Of a stretch of 64,000 nt of DNA, positions 11,884-23,175 are shown in pieces. The position numbers were made by a program, and so were the translations under genes. The stretch spans positions 39,131,187-39,195,186 of the forward strand of contig OW388305.1 in assembly GCA_936450465.1 (NCBI GenBank). The letters are read 5' to 3'. Position 1 is the stretch's first letter. Every line of letters starts with the position of its first letter. The DNA is from Gibbula magus (lineage: Eukaryota; Mollusca; Gastropoda; Trochida; Trochidae). Below the pieces are notes generated by a model that was given only the letters and a program-made list of their open reading frames with translations, did no database searches and was not told the DNA's origin.

Positions 11884-12555
11884 GTTAGCCTATTCTGGTC
11901 AGCCAATAATATACAGTCTATACTGGACAGCTTGAAAACGTTATGCGCATTTTTCAAGTATTACTTCGACAATCTGTTATAGTGTTTATCATGTAGATTT
12001 GTTATCTGATTGTAAATGACCTGGATTTGAAATAAACATTTGCCAAGTCTTGGAGAGCTAAATGCGTCGTGTCATTTACATGTAGGTATATGTTACACGC
12101 GCGTAGTATACACAAGCGTTACAACCATGTGTTTCCACGTGTGAAAAGGTTGTCGAAAATGTTTAATGAAGAAATTGATTAAAATGATATTTTTTTTAAA
12201 AACAATTATTGACAAAAATTAATTTTAAAGCGTAGTGGTCAGCCTATTCTGGTCAGCCAATACTGGACAGTCTATACTGGACAACTTGAAAACGTTATGC
12301 GCATTTTTCAAGTATTACTTCGACAATCTGTTGTAGTGCTTATCACGTAGATTTGTTCTCTGATTGTAAATGACCTGGATTTGGTTTAAACATTTGCCAA
12401 GTCTTGGAGAGCTAAATGCGTCGTGTCATTTACATGTAGGTATATGTTACACGCGCGTAATATACACAAGCGTTACAAGCATCTGTTTCCACGTGTGAAA
12501 AGGTTGTCGAAAATGATTAATGAAGAAATTGATTTAAATGACAATTGTTTTGAAA
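11884..12555. repeat. two-copy tandem duplication in the shared upstream region of peptides 3 and 4
   Basis: Unit 1 (11,884-12,205) and unit 2 (about 12,239-12,555) begin AGCCTATTCTGGTCAGCCAA and carry the same GTAAATGACCTGGATTTG, ACATGTAGGTATATGTTACA and TTTCCACGTGTGAAAAGGTT; offset 355 bases, differing at scattered sites. Unit 1 begins within 60 bases of the peptide 3 start codon, so it overlaps its promoter or leader. Confidence 0.85.
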
Positions 12556-12755
12556 AAAATTATTAACAAAAATTAATATTCAAAGAATCACCATAGTTTG
12601 AGATGAATACTTCTTCATTATCATATTTTCATTATTCATAATCATTCTTTGTTTGTCATTTCCCTATTTACACCTACGTCTTAAAGAAACAAAAATTGAC
12701 ATACTTAAGTATGTCAAAGTCTATTGGCTTATCTGAAATATACACCTACACCAAA

Positions 12756-13769
12756 ATGGCCTCAGCATGTGCAATGCTGATTTTCCTCTCGACGGCTGTT
12801 CTGGTTCTGAGCACAAGCGGACACCCTGCAAGGAGACTAAGCAAGTTCATTATAGTGTCTAATCTCATTAAAATCATATCTTTGATTCGATCCTAAAGCC
12901 AGACCTATTTGGGTTGTCACTCATCAAAGATCTGACGGAATCCTGTGGAGCTCCGTGGTCGCCGGAAGTTGTTACTTTCCCGTTAACAATGCATGCTTTC
13001 AGATCCACGGGATTCCGTCAGATCTTAGATTAGTGACAACGCAATTTTTTAAAAGTTTACCCTTGTGAGTGAATCAAAGATATGATTTTAATGAGATTGT
13101 TATATTGTCCTATTTTATGTCACATTAGCTGCTGTGCCCGGGTGGGGCTGTGCAGTATTACCGGTATATCGGTATATACCTATTTAGATTGGGCAATACA
13201 AGTTTTGCAATATGTTTTTCATTTAGCAATATATTGCAAATAAATATTCATGAAGAACATTTCTGGACTGTATTACAAGGATCCACAGCATTCAATTTAT
13301 TTTTATCTTTTTGAGAAATATCCTTCAATTTAAAAGTTCTGCAAGTATAATGCTATATAAATATAATGTTGAACGGCATTCATTAGTGTAAAACATTTAA
13401 ATAAAGTTAATTTAATGTGTTGCAATAGTATTACAGAGGCTATATATTGCAATAAACCGCAATTTATCATACAATGGCTGGTGTTCTCGGCAGGATATTT
13501 TTGCGGATAAAGATGCAAATTACAAAAGTCAAGCGACGGAACTTCTTTTGAAAATGACGTCACACGCGTTAACATTCCGAACGCCTGTAATAACGTAAAT
13601 TGCCGTAACAGTTGTAACAGTTTCATGTAGATATACATGCTTCATTTAATATACATTAATTTGAGAAATGACAAAGCACACATTGTGCAATATTTGATCA
13701 GCAGTGGCAAAACATGTTCATCGCGAGTTGAAATCTACCACAGGCGCCAGACCCTAAATATAGACCTAC

Positions 13770-13839
<70 letters not shown>

Positions 13840-16800
13840 CTACCTACCTATGTAACATATAAAGAAGGTATGACACTGTCCGCCATTTTGAACCTGGCAT
13901 AGGACCGTAACTGGTTTGCTGGCTCAATATGCCTTGTAACATTCGTAGACTGATCCAAGTTTACATTTCCGGTCCTATGCCAGGTTTCAATATTGTTGAC
14001 TGTGTCATACCTTCTTTATATGTTACATAGGTAGGTGTATATTTAGGGTCTGGCGCCTGTGAAATCTACCGAGCAAACATTCTTAATGCAGGATATTGAC
14101 CATCCCAAAACACACTCTCATGATAACCTTAATAAACTCTAGTTCAATATCTAGCCCAGGCAGACCTAAAGAAGTTCCCTTCAGAGTTCCTATAATACCT
14201 TCTATTCTTATACGAGCAATTGTCTGGTTCTGGCAAAATCCTAGCGGTGAAAAAGAGAACCACAAATCACTGATTTTATCCAATGGATTGATATCGTGTT
14301 TTTTCTTCTTGAAGATTTTACGACCGCTTTCAAGCTGGGCCGATTTCGCACTCGGTGCTTATATCGTACTACATCAGCCTAGTTACTTAAAAAAAATTAC
14401 ACTTTGGCTGTAAAGGATCTCTCTAATCATCATATGACCTTCGAAAATGTCTGATATAATACAACAAACTATTTTAGTATTTGTGTTCGATTTGGTCTTC
14501 TTTATTCTTGCTTTGGTTTCACAAATTCAAATATCATACATAGGGGAAAACATATTAACCTAGAAAGCGTTTGTCCTCAGTCTGATTAAAATCGACGGTT
14601 TTCCGTGGAATAAAAAATTCAAAATAGTGCATCTACCGGGATACGAACTCGTTCGTGGGTTTCCACGCCAAACCGTCTGAAAGCACCCCGTACACTAGCG
14701 TGTTCGGGCGCAATTCAGCTAGCCAATCAAAAGATGCCCAACAAATGCTTTCGGTGCGAGAAACTAGGGGCAGATAACTCCAAACAGCTATCCTTTTGTC
14801 TGTTCCGAATGCTTTCAAAACCGCAACCGTTTAAATACTATGATGTGATTGGTCAGCTATTTGACTGGGTTTTGGCTGCGCTAAACTGGTTCTGAACACA
14901 CGCCTATACGGGGTGTTCTCAGACCTTGTGGCGAGGAATCTACAGAACCTGTTCGTATCCCGGCAGATGCAAAATTTTGCAAATTTTATTCCTCGGAACA
15001 AGGTCGATTTTAATCAGACTGCGTTTGTCCTGCTTTTAAAAAAATTAACTTTCGGACATGTTATTGCAAAACGTCGCTGATTACACTACTGATGTCTGAT
15101 GAAACCAGTCGGGGTTCTCTATTTTTAATCGACAAAAATGGCAAAAATAGTGCATCTACCGGAATACGAACTCATAATGTTCAGAGGTGTCCTCGCGGGG
15201 AATTTACAGAACCTGTTCGTATCCAAGTATAATTGCTTTATTTTTTAAATTGTATTCTCTAAACAAGGTCGATTTTAACTAGATTGGGATCTTACTATAT
15301 GCAATATTACACATTCTCACCTTTTTTCTCGACGAGTCGCTTGCAGGATTCGAACCCTTACCATAAGAGTAAGGAACCAACCGCAATCACTAACTGTACA
15401 AACAGCTTACCTATTCGGTCACCATGACCTCGGTATAATATTGTTCATATGTGCACATAAGTAAACATCACTTTTACCGAGAAAACATTGTTTCCGCATG
15501 AGCTCCGTTTTTGTTCTGTGACGTCTCAAACACACTGAATGTGACGTCATTCTGTTCTGTCACTTTTGCTTATCGTGACATTAATACTGACTATTAAGGA
15601 TGTTCGCTTCTCAAATTTATAGAATTAAACTTTTTTTCTAACTTATATTTTTTAAAAGATCAAAAAATATGATTCGAAAATCAGCATTAAAAAATAGGGG
15701 GTAGTGTGGGTTTATTTTCGAGATATGACGCCTGTAAGGAGTACAATTTTAACATGGGAGTCTATGGGAAAATGAGAAAAAAACTGCTAAAAACTTTAAA
15801 ATACTACATTTCTAGAATTAAACTTTTTTCCTTTTTTGATATGTTACAAAGTTCATTTTACCCTACCGAAATCAATGAAAAAATATATAGGGTAGGGTGG
15901 GTTTTTTTGAGCTTTGACACGAAATGTACCTGAAAACCCCCTTTTTTAGTCAAATTTAGGCCATTTATGCTGTTTAAGCACTTTTTAGAGGTTCAAAAGT
16001 CACATTTTCTTTATTTCATACGTTTTTTTAAAAGTATGTAGATGATTTAGAATATCATGAAGTAAATAAAGATGAGAAAAAATCTTTACTAAATAATATT
16101 TCATTTTTGAAGTTCAACCGGAAGGAGCGGACATCCTTAAATCAATAAAATGTGCAGCAAAGTGGTGTAGTGGTAAGCATGTCTGCCTCTCACGGCAACT
16201 GCCCGGGTTCGAATCCCGGTGGAGACACCAAACATTTGTGACCTGGGTCTTATACTGTGTTGTGTCCTTGGGCAAGGCACTTCATCCACATTGCACTCAG
16301 TTCACCCAGCTGTACAAATGGGTACCTGGACTTGGGAATGTATGGACCTATACGGTCCGAAGGCGGCACCGAAAGTACATTTCCTTCAGGGTCATAATTG
16401 TGTAGCGCCTTGAGCATGCATCGCGCAATATAAATATACTATTATATTATTATAAAATAATTGATGTTCTACACTCGAACGTGTGAAATAGCATGTAAGC
16501 AAACTGATGTACATATACACCTATGGCTGTGGCTCGGATGATACCATAATTTTGTGAAACTCTTAAATTAAACTTGTGACGTCATGCTATTGTTCTTTCG
16601 TTCCGTTATTTTTCAGTAATGGACATCATATTTGCTAAGTAAAAATTTAACTTTTGGGACTTTTGAAAGTAATTTTGATAAAGAGCACTAATTTGAGTGT
16701 AATTTAAGTTGGCTAATGACATCGTAGCTCTCAATTCCTTCGGGCCTTGGTTCAGTTATTTTTAAGGAATGGAGAGTTACTCTGACATAAACCTTTACAT

Positions 16801-17040
16801 ATGACAAAATTGCTTAGACAATAACCCCTTTGTACACTTGTCATACATACTGGTATAAAATATCATTAACATTTCTCGACTTTTTCAGTTCCAGACACTA
16901 TTGAATGTCGGAAACTTTCCGGATCCTGTGTTGACTCTACGATTTTCGAGTGTCCAAACCTTTCTGCGCATGCGTGTGGTCCACTTCCGGAAGCAACATG
17001 CTGTTATGACTCAAAAGTCAGCCAAGGTGTTGGAAAATGA
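12756..17040 (+). CDS. defensin-like six-cysteine secreted peptide 4 (two exons, GC-AG intron)
   Basis: Exon 1 is 12756-12840 and exon 2 is 16889-17040; 78 residues. The signal peptide starts MASACAMLIFLSTAVLVLS and is followed by a short HPARR stretch that could be a propeptide cut at the dibasic site. The only donor that keeps exon 2 open and matches the phase-1 join of the three paralogues is GCAAGT, so the intron is GC-AG; the GT four bases on would run into a stop. Exon 2 follows TTTTTCAG and gives C-x6-C-x7-C-x7-C-x7-CC, ending GVGK-stop, again Gly plus a basic residue. AATAAA sits 12 bases after the stop. Mature net charge is near zero. The only plus-strand member of the cluster, and it lies next to the inverted neighbour, peptide 3. 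Confidence 0.75.
12854..13100. mobile_element. fold-back element in the intron of peptide gene 4
   Basis: Outer arms AATCTCATTAAAATCATATC and GATATGATTTTAATGAGATT, inner arms GATCTGACGGAATCC and GGATTCCGTCAGATC. The left end is 14 bases past the GC donor. Confidence 0.8.
13730..14070. mobile_element. Mutator-like MITE with 10-bp target duplication
   Basis: The terminal inverted repeat starts ACAGGCGCCAGACCCTAAAT and ends ATTTAGGGTCTGGCGCCTGT (13,740-14,060), flanked on both sides by GAAATCTACC. A second inner palindrome uses CATATAAAGAAGGTATGACA. Ten-base duplications are typical of Mutator-type transposons. A 68-bp TA tract (13,771-13,838) has grown inside the left arm only. Confidence 0.8.
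14575..15022. mobile_element. fold-back MITE family C, copy 1
   Basis: Left CAGTCTGATTAAAATCGAC pairs with right GTCGATTTTAATCAGACTG; inner GTGCATCTACCGGGATACGA pairs with TCGTATCCCGGCAGATGC. Related copies at 15,110-15,290 and 27,688-28,133. Bases 14,080-14,570 show nothing I recognise. Confidence 0.75.
15110..15290. mobile_element. fold-back MITE family C, short copy 2
   Basis: Shares GTGCATCTACCGGAATACGA and AACAAGGTCGATTTTAA with copy 1 but lacks most of the middle. Confidence 0.65.
15341..15432 (-). other. tRNA-like segment, probably a SINE head
   Basis: On the minus strand it reads GTGACCGAATAGGTAAGC at the start and GGGTTCGAATCCTGCAAGCG at the end, with a possible long variable arm. 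The acceptor ends do not pair well, so a working tRNA gene is unlikely. Bases 15,590-16,130 hold no feature beyond AT-rich sequence with a self-similar TAGGGTAGGGTGGG/TAGGGGGTAGTGTGGG motif. Confidence 0.35.
16150..16455 (+). mobile_element. tRNA-derived SINE, family A, copy 2
   Basis: Head GGTGTAGTGGTAAGCATGTC with GGTTCGAATCCCGGTGGAGA, body with TTGGGCAAGGCACTTCATCC and GTACAAATGGGTACCTGG, end GCGCAATATAAATATACT plus TTATTATA tail. In the intron of peptide gene 4. Confidence 0.85.
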
Positions 17041-17646
17041 GAACACTTGAAAATAAATCTTTGTGATTCAGTGACATAGTTCCCTTATCTTTGACTGCAT
17101 CTTGTAAACGGATTTTTCTAATTGAACCAAGGTCGCCAAGACTGTTTTTAATAAACTGATTTTTAAAATACTAAACATATGCAGGGGTAATGCAAACATT
17201 TTAGAAACGTTTTAAAAACATTAATAAAATAAAGTAAGTCGTCTAAAATCCTATTACCAATTTTATTGAGATTGATATGTATTACACATAATAATCATAT
17301 TGATGTACATTTTCCTCCTCTATGAATAGTAAACATTCAGAATGAATAGAATAGCACATACACAATATATGATATGAGCTAGAATAACTTAATAACCATA
17401 AAAGACTAATAATATACATCAAACGAACGTAGCAGAACAACAACCCACTATGTAATTGTATACCTGACAGTGTTGAAATGAAAACTATTCATATGCGAAA
17501 ATAATACTGTAATTTTCGTAACAGTACATTCTTCATTAACTGGCAAGAATTGACAGGAATCACACACATGATAGTTCAAAGGAAATGGTGTTGTTGTTAT
17601 GAATTATTGAAAGGAAATGTTTCGCATTTAGTCCTTATTTTATCTC

Positions 17647-18002
17647 TTAAAGGGGCAATAGCACTTTTTTGCAAATTTTATTTTTTGAAATTTCCCATTT
17701 ATAATGATAGTGTATGTCATTTATATTTAGATAGAAATATTTTACTCCACAAAACAATTATCCGTAGTGGTAATAACGGTGATGCATGTAAAGCAAACAT
17801 TGCATAGCGGCCATTTTATTGTGAACACGTGTTATTATTTCGAATGACAAAAACGATTCCCATGGCTTTACGGAACCATGTACAATCATTTTTTAACTTG
17901 ATTTTCCGAAGAGAAAAGGGTGTTTTACTGTTGGTGACATTATTTCTCAAATACATTTCATCGACTTATTTCAGCGCAAAAAAAGTGCTACTGCCCTTTT
18001 AA
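17647..18002 (-). mobile_element. MITE family A, copy 5
   Basis: TTAAAGGGGCAATAGCAC to GTGCTACTGCCCTTTTAA. Lies between peptide gene 4 and the His-rich gene. The rest of 17,060-17,640 shows nothing recognisable. Confidence 0.85.
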
Positions 18003-18267
18003 TGTGTACAGAGCGAACATACCTTAAGATGATAACAGCAGTGTCGGTCAACCCGTGGATAATAAAATATATAATAAAATGATGGTGCTGAGTTCCAGGT
18101 TCCATGTAGTTGTCATGACGTCACCCCTTTACCAGAGCGAAGCAAACATATAAATACTTCTTTGTTACATTATGATAGATTCAAAACCATCACTACAAAT
18201 CCATATCCCTATAGAATTAACCAAAGACAACCACTCAAACAGATGACCCTACATATCTACAACTTCC

Positions 18268-18447
18268 AAACGCAAGACAACTCTTGCCAGTCACCATCAC
18301 TGGCTTATTTAAGCCTTGCAGTATGATTTTTCCGAGCTAAGATAGACGATCACTGCACCTAAAATGCATGATGAATCCTAGCACGGAAATCTTAAGGAAA
18401 TGCGGCAAGGCCTAAATCCAGCAATAATGAGGACTGACAAGAGTCAG
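18268..18447. mobile_element. fold-back MITE family F, copy 1
   Basis: ACAACTCTTGCCAGTCACCA at the left and GGACTGACAAGAGTCAGT at the right, with inner TTTAAGCCTTGCAGTA and GGCAAGGCCTAAA arms. A second copy is at 21,058-21,246. Confidence 0.65.
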
Positions 18448-18523
18448 TCGACCGCCGGTGACCTTTACATACATGTATGTGCAGCTGGGGCGAGTCGACC
18501 ATTGGTACCTCCAGATATCTGGA

Positions 18524-18829
18524 TTAGCCAACTAGTGCCTGAAGAAGCGCTGCGTTTGACGATCCGCTGCCGCCACTCGAACTACTTCCGCTTCCGCCCC
18601 CAGAACTTATTGGGACCGGCATCGGCATCGGGTAGGATTCGGACGACGATGAGGAAGAACCGGAACTTCCTCCGCCGCAGCAGCCACATCCGGATGACCC
18701 GGAACTAGATGATCCCGATGACCCCGAAGACCCGGATGAGCCCCCGTGATGATGGTGGACGTGTTTAACTGACTTTGAGTGATGGTGGTGATGATGACGT
18801 CGATGACAGCGACGATGAAAGTCCGCCAT
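18524..18829 (-). CDS. His-rich / Gly-Ser-rich low-complexity protein (101 aa)
   Basis: A 101-residue frame from ATG at 18829. Residues 5-28 are rich in His and Arg (runs of six and four His); the rest is repeated Gly-Ser-Ser with one CGCC cluster near residue 47, a PMPMPVP stretch and a hydrophobic end (AALLQALVG). The Ser and Gly positions use many different synonymous codons (TCA, TCG, TCT, TCC, AGT; GGG, GGC, GGA), which a simple DNA repeat would not do, so it is probably translated. No signal peptide is visible from this ATG; a CAG acceptor lies 17 bases upstream (18847-18849), so this may be the second exon of a longer gene. Similar compositions occur in metal-binding and shell-matrix proteins of molluscs; that assignment is only inference. 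A 19-bp tandem repeat lies just upstream. Confidence 0.55.
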   Translation of the reverse strand: MADFHRRCHRRHHHHHHSKSVKHVHHHHGGSSGSSGSSGSSSSGSSGCGCCGGGSSGSSSSSSESYPMPMPVPISSGGGSGSSSSGGSGSSNAALLQALVG

Positions 18830-18903
18830 TGTTATTAAAACAGCTGCAGATGAAAATGGTGATTTATGGTTTGCATAAACCACATATTTCTTGCATAATG
18901 AAA

Positions 18904-19038
18904 AATTGAAATCGTAAATGGTAATTGAAATCGTAAATGGTAATTGAAATCGTAAATGGTAATTTTAATCGTAAATGATAATTTCAATCGTAGATGGTAA
19001 TTAAAATTGTAAATGATAATTTAAATCGTAAATGGTAG
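18904..19038. repeat. 19-bp tandem repeat
   Basis: Seven copies of ATTGAAATCGTAAATGGTA, the first three identical and the rest drifting. Starts 75 bases upstream of the His-rich gene's start codon. Confidence 0.9.
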
Positions 19039-19419
19039 CGAAAATCTGATTCCGCTATCTTCACAACTAGGACTGCAGGTGAGATTGGAGAAGTATTGTT
19101 CGCATCAACTAGATGTTTAAACATTAAAGTGGGGACTTTACAAATGTTAATACATATCCTTGGTGTCTTTTCACTAAAGAATAAAGCTAGAACTTCGAGT
19201 GATCGCAGTCTTTCGAATGTGAGTACAGGTATGGCTGTAATATTAAAAAAGACGAGAGAGAATTTAATTTCGTTTCACAAACGACTTTCCTAACTTATCG
19301 TGAAATGCTCTTGTTTTATTACCACTCGTTTAACCATTGTTATACTTACTCATATCGATACATCGATACATCGATACATCTATATTGGTATGTGTCTCAT
19401 CAATGAACTGATATATATA

Positions 19420-20830
19420 TATTACCAGTTCATTATTCGTGATAATTCGGCTCGTAGAGAAATAGGGGCATTGCAGTACTAGTACATTACTGAGAAATGT
19501 ACCATTGTTCAATGATGAGAACCATACATATACATATTTGAATCAATATTTAGCCGAATTATCACGAATAGCCACGAATAGGTGAATGTATACATTCGTA
19601 ATCATTCGGCAACATTCGTGAACAGCAATTTTACTTGTACGAAACGTTCATGTAAATTTGTAGATTTTCATGCGGAAACTCTACGAAAGAGATACGAATT
19701 ATTTACGAATTGTATAAAGTTATGTACGAATTGTACGACATAATACCCCCGTTTCACTGAGCTACGAGTCCTTGCTGGCTGAAAATAGTCAGTACATCGT
19801 CAGTGAGTTGTCAGTGACTCGTAATGAGGCGTGTCTGAGTCCCCTAAAGTTGGCTAGAAGCGTATATGAGTCTCCAAGAGTCTTTAAGAGTCAAGAGTCG
19901 GGAGGTCAAATTTTAAACATGTTCAAAAACTCACTCCCAACTTTTTCAGTCGGGCGATGCTCGTACTTTTCGACCGGAAATTCTAGAAATTCCATCAAGT
20001 CGCATTCTGTCGTGATCTAGTCGTAAGTGGCTTGTATCTGATTCTTATAATTCAAATAATGGAATTTTCGTATGGGATTCGTATGTGAATCGTAAGTGAG
20101 TTGTATCTCGGTAGTGGTGAGTCGTAATGGTCGTGAACGAGTCGTAATCTAGTCGTTATTAGTAATGAGTGGGTCGGGAATGAGTCCTTATCAAAGTGGT
20201 GGTGGCGGATTAGTGTCGGGAAAGAGTTGACAGTTAGTCGTGAACGGGTCAGGAATTCCTCCTCACTATGTCGTAAGTAAGTCGTAGGTACTCGTAGAAA
20301 TATCAAATTTGACAATTTGACCCCAAATGTTTCCCGACTCATGCCGACAAAGTCGTAGCCGAAAAGTTGGGAACAGTCGGAAATAGTCGTGAAGACTTTT
20401 GGAATTCGTAGATCATCGAAATGGGGGTATAAAAAACAGTTGCGACTACACTACGAAGTTTTCATCCTTAATTCGTAATCATTCGTAGATGATTCGTAAT
20501 TCGGGGTGAGACCATCAAAATTATCAACCACGAATTTCCAAGAACTGTTGACGAACTTGTTAAGAACTACGCGAATGAGTTACGAATAGTTTACGAAGCA
20601 ACTACGGATTTAAAATTCTTAGTCATTCGTGACAATTTTTCGACAAATCAAAAAATGTTCACGAATGCCACGAATTGCAGGAATGTTGCCGAATCAACTA
20701 CGAATCATTTACGAATCCCAATAATTAATTACGAATTGTCTACGAATGTTTACGAATGTGAAAATTTTCTCTTTCGTGATGATTCGTGACAATTCAGCTC
20801 ATAGTGGAATAGGGGCATCAGTCATAACAT
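19420..20830. mobile_element. nested repeat region rich in TACGAAT / GTCGTAA words
   Basis: An outer unit is marked by GATAATTCGGCTCGTAGAGA (19,440) and GACAATTCAGCTCATAGTGG (20,788), both followed by AATAGGGGCAT. An inner unit (about 19,742-20,430) has ends ATACCCCCGTTTC and GAAATGGGGGTAT. No long coding frame. Confidence 0.5.
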
Positions 20831-21057
20831 CTATAAAGGCACGTGTCTCAGTACTGTACTGTCATAATATATTTACATCTATATTGGTTACGTTTTCCAG
20901 AGATGGAATATTAATGATATATAAGTAATAACAGGTTACATCTATATCAACATGGGCAATACATATACTTGATAACTGATCGACAACAAAAAAGAAAAGA
21001 AAAAAAGGTTACATCCATTTTGGTGTATATCTCAGAATTGTAGTAGTCAACTTCCCA

Positions 21058-21246
21058 ATGCAAGGCATAACTCTTGCCAGTCTTTTTTACTGGCTGATTT
21101 AGGCCTTGCAGTATTTCTTTAAGATATGTGTGCTTGGAAATCCGAGCCCACTATGCATTTCAGGTGCAGCGATGCACCACAAAGAGAGGGAAATACTGCA
21201 AGGCTGAAATCAGCCATTAAATGACTGACAATAGTTATGCCTCATT
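21058..21246. mobile_element. fold-back MITE family F, copy 2
   Basis: CAAGGCATAACTCTTGCCAG and GACAATAGTTATGCCT ends, with GCCTTGCAGTATTT and AAATACTGCAAGGC inner arms. Bases 21,250-22,300 show nothing recognisable. Confidence 0.7.
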
Positions 21247-22309
21247 GTGTTGCAGTAATGTAAGTGGTAACAGATTGCATCTATAACGGTACGTTTCCCA
21301 GCAATGTAAGTTAGTACTGTAACAAATTACATCTATAATAGTACGTTTCTTAGCAATGTAAGTTACGGTAACAGATTTAACATTTATAATGGTAAGAGAA
21401 GAAATGAAAAATCAAGTTACCAATGAGAACGAATACAGCAACACACTTCATGATATCTCTTTATCGTCTCTGGTTCAGTACGTATTGTGTTGAATAGACT
21501 TGCACATTTATATGTACATCGCCTAAGAAAAAGAACCGAAACCGCAAACTCGCATCAGTGCGTTTATCGTAGGCGGATCTCTGTTTGAGATAGTGGGGGT
21601 TACAAGCTCCCTACAGTGTCGTTTTATTTCTTATGATCAAACGGTGATAAAATATAGAAAAAGTGAACAGAATAACGGGCGTATGTAAATTACTTTTAAG
21701 GATTTGTTACCACATGAAAGATGAATTTTCGTAATGACAACAAAACTTAAGCTGGTTTTAATTACAAAGTGAACACCATGGAATAGTTTAACTCAGAGTT
21801 CAAACTTTACAGTTTAAATAAATGAAGGCAATTTAACTTGATGGATGAGTTGTGCTGTAAATGTACATAAAGTATGTACATGTATGTTTTAAACGTAAAC
21901 TGTATATGTACTAATTATGCACATTAATGTGGGTTTATTATATAGTACACCCGAGAAATGCTATCATGTAATATGGTATGTTCCAATTGAAGCACATCTC
22001 TGAAAATCGAAATTAATTGATGTTGTATAGGTCTATATAAATATACTATTGCGAATAAAATATTTTGTGGCACGGTTGGTTTTAAGTTTGGGCATCAAAA
22101 AGCCAGAATGTAAAAGGGAATAGCTTGTTTTTAGTTGGTGGGTTTCATCAGCGATAATCTTATGGGCAGGGGAAAGGACACGACTTCCTTAGGTCATAAG
22201 GGGTTTCTGAAATTTTAGAGGCGATACTGGTAAAAAAAACTTTTGTTTTTGAGGGAGAGGGAACCTTTCAAGGTACCAGCACTGAATATCAAACGATAAA
22301 GCAGGGTGA

Positions 22310-22465
<156 letters not shown>

Positions 22466-22469
22466 CGGT

Positions 22470-22705
22470 GTGCGAGCTTAATTTCATACAAATTTCTTTT
22501 CAAATACATAGCTAAACCTTTAAGTATGCTTACATTTTTATTTGACAAAAGTTCCACAAACTTTTGCTGTGTTGGAAAATTACAAAATCGATTTGGTATG
22601 AGTTTTGTTCTACTTTCTCTAAAGAAAGGACAAACAAGAACAAAATGAAATTCATCTTCAATAGTTCTCAAGTAACAACGGTCACATAATAATTCAGAAT
22701 AAGTA
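22470..22705 (-). pseudogene. LINE retrotransposon remnant (C-terminal zinc-knuckle end)
   Basis: The minus strand reads CDRCYLRTIEDEFHFVLVCP, then PNRFCNFPTQQKFVELLSN. A CxxC followed by DEFHF..xCP and a short tail is the usual C-terminal end of non-LTR reverse-transcriptase polyproteins common in molluscs. Only about 75 residues remain. The frame then runs straight into a 150-bp GA tract. No reverse-transcriptase core is present. An old, inactive piece. Confidence 0.6.
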
Positions 22706-23175
22706 GTTTATTTGTTCAAGCGCAGAGAGAGAGAGACAAAGACAGAGACAGATACAGAGAGAGAGAATAAAACACATTGGTGGGTATTTGACGTTAAAAA
22801 GAACCAGCCAATGTATTGTGTTACTAAATGCTATGGTTACAAGGAGTAAGGTTAAATTAGTATGAAAATGATTCCATAATGTCTTTGTTCAATGGCTTGT
22901 ATAAACAGCAAAAACAAGACTTAGTCCAAGGACGAGAAAATTACATCTTATTCATTTCCTAATAAGCTGTATTTATCTTATTTGTATCCAAACAATACTA
23001 AGTCTTACTTCGGAAAATAATATATCAGAAAACAACATGTGAAGAAACGTCATGACTGCGCAACGCTACACTTATAAACTTATCCTGGCATATGTTTATC
23101 TCAATATTTTGAGTTTTTATTGTCAGTTTCGTCTTATGAAAATGTTTTCCTGTCGACCCCATTGATTACAATAAT

